Below are positions 58,381-64,000 of a stretch of 64,000 nucleotides of DNA, piece by piece; within the stretch, counting starts at the first letter, position 1; each line of letters starts with the position of its first letter. The notes beneath the pieces are model-generated. The model had not been told where the DNA came from. It saw only the letters and a list, made by a program, of their open reading frames with translations, and did no database searches. The DNA comes from DASPHG01 sp963748315 (GTDB lineage Bacteria; Actinomycetota; Thermoleophilia; Solirubrobacterales; Thermoleophilaceae): NCBI GenBank assembly GCA_963748315.1, contig CAVVIK010000006.1:434001-498000 (forward strand), read 5' to 3'. Position numbers and translations under genes: made by a program.

Positions 58381-59502
58381 ATGAATGCAGTAGCGAAGAA
58401 GCTCGGCCGCGAAGGCGCCATCGACATAGCGATCACCGCTGCGCTCGCGCTCACGGGGCTCATCGAGGTATGGGCCACCTCAGCCTTCGACGACGATCCG
58501 CGCGGCCTGGTCGCCGTCGTGGTCGTCGCGATGATCGCGCCGCTCAGGACAAACGGTGGACCTCGCGAGTGATGGTCGCGGCCGACCTGATGGCGACCGT
58601 ATCGAGTGCGTGGAACGTCTTCGACGACGCCGCCTTCGGGATGGGCGTGCTCCTCGTGTCCTCGTACACGGTGGCCGCCTACTCCGAGTTGAGGGGTGCG
58701 GTCGTCGGTGGCGGCCTCATCCTTGCCTGGGGCGCGGTCGCGATGGTGGTCGACGACGTCCCGCCAGGCGACTACCTGTTCGTTGCGGTCATTCTCGGCT
58801 GCGTCTGGGCAGCGGGGCGCACCGTGCGTGGGCGCCGCAAGCTTGCGGCGACTCTCGCGGACCAGAACGTGCTGCTCGCACACGAGCAGGAGGCGCGCGC
58901 CAAGCAGGCGGTCGCCGAGGAGCGCACACGCATCGCCCGCGAGCTGCACGATGTCGTGGCGCACAGCGTGAGCGTGATGGTGGTGCAGGCGGGCGCCGAG
59001 CGGCGCGCGCTCGGCGACGAAGAGCCGCGGACACGCGAGGTGCTCGACACGATCGAGCAGACCGGTCGTCAAGCGCTCGGCAAGATGCGCCTTTCCCATA
59101 CGGCGCAAGGACTGACGACGAGCTGACCGTCGCCGCGACGAGCGAGCACCTCGAGCGGGTGGCAGGTGAAGTAAGCCGGCATGCCGGTGGAGCTCGAGAT
59201 CGAAGGCGAACCGCAGCCGCTCCCCACCGGCGTGGACATCTCCGCCTACCGAGTCGTGCAGGACGCGCTAACCAACGGTAAAGCACGCGGGTCCTGCAAG
59301 CGCCTTGGTGCGCGTTCGCAACCGGCGAGACGAGCTCGAGCTCGAGGTCGACGACGACGGACCCGGACCGGGCAGGACAACGGGGCCGGCGGCCACGGCC
59401 TGGTCGGAATGCGCGAACGCTTCGATCTTCGGCGGCGACCTCGCGGCGGGCGAAAGCGAGGGCGGCTACGCCGTGCGCGCGCGCCTGCCCCTCGGCCGAT
59501 GA
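58381..59502 (+). pseudogene. Histidine kinase (NarL/DesK-type) broken by several frameshifts
   Basis: Starts ATG 58381. Membrane helices (AIDIAITAALALTGLIEVWA and more), then the HisKA_3 box ERTRIARELHDVVAHSVSVM with the phosphorylated His, and scattered HATPase pieces: ISAYRVVQDALTN, LELEVDDDGPGPG, GGHGLVGMRERFDL and YAVRARLPLGR, each in a different frame. Shifts lie near 58548, 59090, 59180, 59280, 59385 and 59435. As written it cannot encode a full kinase. The fragments are individually well preserved, so local sequence error is as likely as decay. Ends overlapping the regulator ATG. Confidence 0.7.
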
Positions 59503-60169
59503 GCATCAAAGTCCTCATAGCCGACGATCAAGCCCTGGTCCGCGGGGGGCTGCGCAAGATCGTCGAGAGCGAGCCCGACATGCGCGTCGTTGCCGAGGCC
59601 GAGGACGGTGTCGACGCGGTCGAGGCGGCCGAGCGCGCGAAGCCCGATGTTGCGGTCGTCGACATCCGCATGCCCCGGCTCGACGGGATCGAGGCGACCG
59701 CCGGATCGTCGCGAAGGCCGGCGAGAGCGTGCGCGTCCTGATCCTCACGACCTTCGGCCTCGACGAGTACGTGTACGAGGCCCTGCGCGCCGGGGCGAGC
59801 GGGTTCATGCTGAAGGACTCGCCCCCGGAGGAACTGGTCGAGGCGGTGCGCGTGGTCGCGACCGGGGCGGCGCTGCTCGACCCGGCCGTGACGCGTTCGG
59901 TGATCGAGGAGTTCGCGCGTCGTTCGCCGGGTGACGCAGGTGGACTCGCCGCGGCTGGCGGAGCTCACCGACCGCGAGCGCGACGTGCTGAAGCTCCTCA
60001 CACGCGGGCGCTCGAACGCCGAGATCGCCGCGGATCTCGTGGTCAGTGAGGCGACGGTCAAGACGCACGTGGCGCAGGTCCTGATGAAGCTAGGCGAGCG
60101 CGACCGGGTGCAGGCAGTGATCGTCGCCTACGAGGCCGGGCTGGTTCAGCTCAGTCAGGACTCGGTTAG
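59499..60169 (+). pseudogene. NarL-family response regulator with frameshifts
   Basis: Partner of the kinase, ATG 59499 sharing ATGA with its stop. The receiver starts SIKVLIADDQALVRGGLRKI, has phosphoacceptor VVDIRMPRLDG and YEALRAGASGFMLKD; the HTH reads [18 protein letters not shown] through [22 protein letters not shown] is missing near 59696 (EATRRIVAKAG expected), and an extra G lies near 59932 before [12 protein letters not shown]. The read frame then runs on past the natural end; TAG 60167-60169 in another frame would end it at normal length. The end coordinate is therefore a guess. Confidence 0.68.
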
Positions 60170-61070
60170 GAGCGCGGAACGCGCGCTCCAGCAGCAGCTT
60201 CGCTTGCTCGCCCGGGTTCGGCGAGTCCAGCAAGACGGCACCGAGCGTCCGCCTGCCGTGGCGGACGACCGCGATCAGGCAGCGGCCCGCCTCCGAGGTG
60301 TAGCCCGTCTTCAGCCCGATCGTGCCGCGGTAGCCGGTAGCCAGCAGCGGGTTCGTGGTCGCGAGATACAGCTGCTTGCCCTTCACCTTGGCCGGGATCT
60401 GCGTGTACGGAATGCGGACGATCCGGGCGATGCGGCGCTCGGCCATCGCGAGCCGCGTCAGCGCGGCCAGGTCCGCCGCGCACGACTGGTTCGCCCTCTC
60501 CGCCCCGTAGGGCGAGACGAAGTGGCTGCAGCCCAGGCCGAGCACCCGCGCACGCTCGTTCATCAGCCGCGCGAATCCCGCGATCGATCCGCCGACGTGG
60601 TGCGCGAGCGCGATCGCGGCGTCGTTTGCCGACGTGATCAGCGCTGCGCTGAGGAGCGCCTCGACCGGTACCTGCTTCCCGCGCTTCAGCACGCCGACGC
60701 TCCGGCCCGTGTAGCGGAGCGCGTCCGCTCGGATCCGGACCAGGTCGTGCGGCTTCGTGGTCGTCGCGACCACCAGCGCGGTCATGACCTTCGTGAGGCT
60801 CGCGATCGGTCGCCGCGCGAGCGGCCTGCGCCGCCACAGCACGTCGCCGCTTGCGAGGTCGAACACGATCCCGGCCCGCGGCGGCCGCAACCGGAAGTGG
60901 ATGTCGAAGGCGTCGTCGCCCTCGAGGCCGACCGACGCAGGTGAGGAGGGCGAAGCGGGCGGCAGCTGCTGTCTGACGGCGGGGGGCGACGCGGGAGTGT
61001 CCGAGTCGCCTCCGAGCGAGCAGCCGCCGAGCGCGACTGCGGCTAGCACGGCCGGGAGCGCCCTAGTCAT
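60090..61070 (-). CDS. dacA: D-alanyl-D-alanine carboxypeptidase, lipoprotein (class C/S11-type PBP)
   Basis: 326 aa as read. Lipoprotein signal [14 protein letters not shown] with the modified Cys near residue 16. S11 motifs in order: SxxK in [12 protein letters not shown], SxN in [16 protein letters not shown] in [12 protein letters not shown]. Trims the terminal D-Ala of peptidoglycan stems outside the membrane. The last 27 residues are antisense to the regulator and may be spurious; a TAA at 60166-60168 in another frame would end the protein after ERAFRA. The start overlaps the 59-aa membrane protein stop by eight bases. Confidence 0.88.
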   Translation of the reverse strand: MTRALPAVLAAVALGGCSLGGDSDTPASPPAVRQQLPPASPSSPASVGLEGDDAFDIHFRLRPPRAGIVFDLASGDVLWRRRPLARRPIASLTKVMTALVVATTTKPHDLVRIRADALRYTGRSVGVLKRGKQVPVEALLSAALITSANDAAIALAHHVGGSIAGFARLMNERARVLGLGCSHFVSPYGAERANQSCAADLAALTRLAMAERRIARIVRIPYTQIPAKVKGKQLYLATTNPLLATGYRGTIGLKTGYTSEAGRCLIAVVRHGRRTLGAVLLDSPNPGEQAKLLLERAFRAPNRVLTELNQPGLVGDDHCLHPVALA

Positions 61071-61242
61071 CCGGGGGCGTCGTGAGCGCCCCCAGCACCC
61101 CGAAACCGAGCAGCGCGAGAATGATCAGCGACAGCACGACGAGCACGTCCACGCCGTGCTCGGCCGCCACGCGGATCGTCAAAAACGCGAGCAGCCCGAT
61201 CAGGAGGAGTGCGGCGGCGAGGGCGGCGTTTCGTGTCGTCAA
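61063..61242 (-). CDS. 59-aa two-helix membrane protein
   Basis: Starts at TTG 61242, sharing TTGA with the rhomboid stop, and ends at TAG 61063 inside the first codons of dacA. Two hydrophobic helices: NAALAAALLLIGLLAFLTI, then VDVLVVLSLIILALLGFGVL, joined by a short RVAAEHG loop, with a polar end TTPPDD. The precise fit between both neighbours with overlapping signals supports a real gene. No family recognised; a partner or modulator of wall or membrane proteins is conceivable. Confidence 0.68.
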   Translation of the reverse strand: MTTRNAALAAALLLIGLLAFLTIRVAAEHGVDVLVVLSLIILALLGFGVLGALTTPPDD

Positions 61243-62009
61243 TAGATCCCGGGACGCGGGTTGTAGGAGTCGTAGTGGGGGTTCTCACGGTTCGCGAACA
61301 GCTTGATCGCGGCCAGGCCGAACAGGAAGCCCCCGATGTGGGCGAAGTAGGCGACGCCGCCCCCGTCGCCGGCGACAGGTTGGCTCGCGTCGTACAGCTG
61401 GAACAAGAACCACAGCCCGAGCACGAGCAGGGCGGGCAGCTCGATGATCGTGATGAAGATGATGATGATCACCAGCGTTACCACGCGCGCCCGTGGATAG
61501 AGGAGCGCGTAGGCGCCTAAGACAGCGGCCACCGCACCGCTCGCGCCGATCGTGGGGACGGTCGAGTCCGTGTTGATGATCGTCTGGCCGAGCACCGCGA
61601 TCAGCCCGCCGATCAAATAGAACGCGACGAACTTCAATCGCCCCATCGCATCTTCGATGTTGTTCCCGAAGATCCAGAGGAACAGCATGTTCCCGGCGAG
61701 GTGGAACAGCCCGCCGTGCATGAACATCGCGGTGAAGATCGTGAGCCATGTCGGCGGGAGGTCCCGGTGCTTCTCGCCGCACGCTCCGGGCCCGTTGCCA
61801 GGCTGCGGGCACTGCTCGCCGGGGTGCGTGATCTCGTAGGGGATGGCGCCGTACTCGACGACGTTCTCGCGATAGTCCTGGCTGGTCGGCTCGCCGAGCG
61901 TGATGGTGCCGTGCTGGAAGAAGAAGTACATCCCGACGTTGAGCGCGATCAGGACGACCGTGACAACCGCGAAGTTGACCGTCGGGATGTTGTCTTTGAG
62001 AGGGATCAA
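61239..62009 (-). CDS. Rhomboid family intramembrane serine protease
   Basis: 256 aa, TTG start. Cleaves membrane proteins within the bilayer. Catalytic Ser in TIGASGAVAAVLGAYALL and catalytic His in YFAHIGGFLFGLAAIKL; the structural MFMHGGLFHLAGNMLFLWIFG with its His and Asn pair is the rhomboid loop-1 and helix-2 signature. An extra extracellular loop (about 40-80) contains two Cys and Pro/Gly. Six or more helices are predicted. 16 bases follow the lipA stop. Confidence 0.9.
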   Translation of the reverse strand: MIPLKDNIPTVNFAVVTVVLIALNVGMYFFFQHGTITLGEPTSQDYRENVVEYGAIPYEITHPGEQCPQPGNGPGACGEKHRDLPPTWLTIFTAMFMHGGLFHLAGNMLFLWIFGNNIEDAMGRLKFVAFYLIGGLIAVLGQTIINTDSTVPTIGASGAVAAVLGAYALLYPRARVVTLVIIIIFITIIELPALLVLGLWFLFQLYDASQPVAGDGGGVAYFAHIGGFLFGLAAIKLFANRENPHYDSYNPRPGIY

Positions 62010-62025
62010 GCGGCGGCGGCGTCGG

Positions 62026-62970
62026 CTATGCGACGTTCACGCCACGCTTGGCGTCCTTGAGCGTCTGTTCGGCGTGGTACGACGACCGCACGAGCGGGCC
62101 GGCCGCTACTGACTCGAACCCCATCGCGTACGCCTCGCGCTCGAGATCGGCGAACTCATCCGGATGCCAATACCTGACCACCGGCAGATGGTTCTCGGTC
62201 GGTCGCAGGTACTGGCCCACGGTCAGGACCTGGACGCCGTGCTCGCGGAGCACGCCGAACGCATCGAGCATCTCCTCGCGCGTCTCGCCCAGCCCCGTCA
62301 TCAGGCCCGACTTGGTGACGACCTCCTCGCCGGCCATCTCCTTCGCGTTGCGCAGTACGCGACAGGAGCGAAGGAAGTTCGAGCCCCGGCGCGCGAGCGG
62401 GTAGAGCCGCGGCACGGTCTCGACGTTGTGGTTGAAGACGTCGGGACGTTCCGCGATCACGCGCGCGAGCGGCATCTCCTGGCCGCGAAAGTCCGGTGTG
62501 AGCACCTCGACCTTGCATCCGGGCGCCTGACGGCGAATCGACCGGATCACGCCCACGAACGCGCGCGAGCCGAGGTCGGGCAGGTCGTCGCGGTCGACGC
62601 TCGTGATCACCGCGTGCTTCAGGCCCATCTGCCTCACGGACTGGGCGACGCGCAGCGGCTCGAGCGGGTCGTCGAAGGTCGGCTTGCCGGTCTTGACGTT
62701 GCAGAAGCCGCACCGCCGCGTGCAGGTGTCGCCCAGGATCATGAACGTCGCGGTGCCTGCGTCCCAGCACTCGCCGATGTTCGGGCAGGCCGCCTCCTCG
62801 CAGACCGTGTTCAGCCCCGCGTCGTCGATCATCGACTTCAGCTCGCGGAACTTGGCGCCGCCCGGCGCGGGCACCTTGAACCACGGCGGCTTCCGCTCGC
62901 GGAACGGGCGCACTTCGCCCATGTCGAGGATGCGTGCGCCGCCCGGGTTGGCTCGCGAACGGGTGCTCAC
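62026..62970 (-). CDS. lipA: Lipoyl synthase
   Basis: 314 aa radical-SAM enzyme that inserts two sulphurs into octanoyl groups on lipoyl domains. Auxiliary cluster CEEAACPNIGEC and SAM cluster CTRRCGFCNV are both visible, as is the C-terminal GPLVRSSYHAEQ with the conserved R-S-S-Y. GTG 62970 overlaps the lipB stop as GTGA, giving translational coupling to the enzyme that supplies its substrate. Confidence 0.96.
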   Translation of the reverse strand: MSTRSRANPGGARILDMGEVRPFRERKPPWFKVPAPGGAKFRELKSMIDDAGLNTVCEEAACPNIGECWDAGTATFMILGDTCTRRCGFCNVKTGKPTFDDPLEPLRVAQSVRQMGLKHAVITSVDRDDLPDLGSRAFVGVIRSIRRQAPGCKVEVLTPDFRGQEMPLARVIAERPDVFNHNVETVPRLYPLARRGSNFLRSCRVLRNAKEMAGEEVVTKSGLMTGLGETREEMLDAFGVLREHGVQVLTVGQYLRPTENHLPVVRYWHPDEFADLEREAYAMGFESVAAGPLVRSSYHAEQTLKDAKRGVNVA

Positions 62971-63647
62971 GCGACTGAGGCTACCGGGGCGCCAAGAAGG
63001 CGCTCGAGCGAGACCAGGCGCTGGCGCAGGCCGTACGCCTCCGCGAACCGCCACGCCACGCGCTTGCGGAAGCACTTCATCGGGTCGATTTGCCCGGTCT
63101 CCTTGTAGAGCGACGTCATCCGCACGTTCTCGATGCCGCACGGCACGATCCACTCGAACGGCTGGAGGTCGTTGTCGACGTTGATCGCGAACCCGTGCGT
63201 GGTGACGCCCCGTGCCACGTGCACGCCGATCGAGCCGATCTTTCGGTCCTCGACCCAGACGCCTGTGAGCCCCTCGCGGATCTCCGCCTCGACCTGCTCG
63301 TCGGCGAGAGCCGCGATCAGCGCCCGCTCCATCGTGCGCACGTACGCCAGGACGTCCGTGATGCCCATGATCGGATAGCCCACGAGCTGTCCCGGGCCGT
63401 GGTAGGTGACCTGGCCGCCGCGGTCGGTCTCCTCCACCTCGACACCCTGCATCCGGTACCACTCCTCGCCCATCGGCAGGTGGCCGGGCTCCGAGCGGCG
63501 CCCCTTCGTGTAGACCGGGTCGTGCTCCACGAAGAGCAGCGTGTCCGCGATCTCGCCTGCCTGCCGCCGCGCCCGCACGCGCTCCTGGAGCGCCACGCCG
63601 TCTGCGTAACGCAGCCGCCCGGCGTTGACGACCCAGAGCTCCGGCAT
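62967..63647 (-). CDS. lipB: Octanoyltransferase
   Basis: 226 aa. Moves octanoyl from acyl carrier protein to lipoyl domains. Signature GGQVTYHGPGQLVGYPI, catalytic Lys in RKIGSIGVHVARGVTTHGFA, and catalytic Cys in WIVPCGIENVRMTS are all seen. ATG 63647 is chosen because the product then begins ELWVVNAGRLRYADG at normal family length. First gene of the lipB-lipA-rhomboid-small protein-dacA run. It is divergent from the gene at 63672, with only 24 bp between the two starts. Confidence 0.95.
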   Translation of the reverse strand: MPELWVVNAGRLRYADGVALQERVRARRQAGEIADTLLFVEHDPVYTKGRRSEPGHLPMGEEWYRMQGVEVEETDRGGQVTYHGPGQLVGYPIMGITDVLAYVRTMERALIAALADEQVEAEIREGLTGVWVEDRKIGSIGVHVARGVTTHGFAINVDNDLQPFEWIVPCGIENVRMTSLYKETGQIDPMKCFRKRVAWRFAEAYGLRQRLVSLERLLGAPVASVA

Positions 63648-63671
63648 CGCCCTGAATCGTACGCTTCGTAG

Positions 63672-64000
63672 GTGCAGCACTCCGAAAGGCTCTGGGCGCG
63701 GCGAATGCGCTGGCGGTTGCGCGGCGCGTGGCAGTGGCCCGCGTACGCGCTCCTCACCGTCCTCGACGCGGTGATCCTGCACGAGCTCCCGCCTGTGCGC
63801 GAGGGCGTCGACTTCGTACCGGCGCTGATCGTGTCGTCGTTCGGGAACCTCTTCCTGATGGGCGCGGTTGCGCCCTGGCTGGGGAGACGACTCGCCGAAC
63901 GTGAGCGCGCTGCCGGCGGGAACGGGATACCGCTGGCGGTCCGCGTCGAGGTGTTGAAGGACCGTACAGCGGCGGTTCTGTTGACGATCGCCACGGTCGG
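63672..64000 (+). CDS. Membrane protein, N-terminal part (runs off the right edge)
   Basis: An open frame of 109 codons from GTG 63672 (or ATG 63705) without a stop before the window ends. Basic start (RLWARRMRWRLRGAW), then a helix WPAYALLTVLDAVILHELPP, a second LIVSSFGNLFLMGAVAPWLG, and a charged stretch RLAERERAAGGNG leading to a third helix. No family recognised. Coding character is supported by frame openness and high third-position GC. Confidence 0.65.
   Translation, partial: MQHSERLWARRMRWRLRGAWQWPAYALLTVLDAVILHELPPVREGVDFVPALIVSSFGNLFLMGAVAPWLGRRLAERERAAGGNGIPLAVRVEVLKDRTAAVLLTIATV

Noticed and set aside
61067..61288. 73-codon Arg/Pro/Thr-rich minus-strand frame
   Set aside because: Overlaps the better-supported 59-aa two-helix frame with matched start and stop overlaps; composition looks like an out-of-frame shadow.

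Overview
The window is a high-GC actinobacterial chromosome segment. Three features fit the class Thermoleophilia (Solirubrobacterales-like): very high third-position GC with frequent GTG and TTG starts, many MSQENV-type SnoaL-like paralogues, and a protein opening MGLLDDAIREHLELKRKHG. This placement is an inference from remembered family traits; no database was searched. I count about 62 protein genes, two complete tRNA-Ala genes, no rRNA, no CRISPR array and no recognisable transposase or integrase.

Layout. 1-9.4 kb holds a D-Ala-D-Ala ligase end, a Ser/Thr kinase, purM, an UppP-like phosphatase and a DedA protein on the minus strand, then a surface-sugar operon (DegT aminotransferase, DUF354 protein, CapD/PglF-type dehydratase) and a LytR_C protein. 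9.4-21.3 kb holds a cyclase-ATPase-TPR regulator, a ComA-like synthase coupled to a histidine phosphatase, a PQQ-like propeller, alanine dehydrogenase, a second glycan set (GT2, PglC-like transferase, ATP-grasp) and a peptidoglycan amidase. 21-28.9 kb holds hydrolases, an ECF sigma factor fused to a zinc-finger and membrane tail, PhzF, a GFA-type protein, a lytic transglycosylase and mreB. 28.9-36.4 kb is a secreted block: repeat-rich surface protein, LVIVD protein, a copper trio (two cupredoxins and a two-domain multicopper oxidase) and a CocE-like peptidase.

36.5-46.9 kb is the most coherent accessory system. A MASE1 histidine kinase, a NarL/DosR-type response regulator and a universal stress protein sit between two inverted 85-bp copies of one promoter/operator element (77 of 85 bases identical). 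Each copy carries the dyad GGGACATTCGTCC, which has the half-sites and spacing of a mycobacterial DosR box. One copy faces a ten-gene, mostly overlapping operon (three alpha/beta hydrolases, an NmrA-like reductase, a 71-aa membrane protein, a MarR-like regulator, WrbA, a 64-aa protein, a sulfite-oxidase-like molybdoenzyme and its FNR-type reductase). The other faces an epoxide hydrolase. I read this as a redox or dormancy regulon controlled by the central two-component system. The 12-base core recurs at 56.03 kb.

49.2-53.1 kb is an array of SnoaL-like paralogues and a glyoxalase-like gene, punctuated by three partial copies of tRNA-Ala 3' ends and closed by an intact tRNA-Ala(CGC). It looks like cassettes accreted at a tRNA attachment site, but no recombinase is present. 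53-64 kb returns to core functions: a diguanylate cyclase, glutamate dehydrogenase, tRNA-Ala(TGC), a broken two-component pair, and a lipB-lipA-rhomboid-small membrane protein-dacA operon.

Caution: at least a dozen apparent single-base frameshifts interrupt otherwise well-preserved genes, densest at 58.0-60.2 kb. They may be sequencing errors rather than biology.
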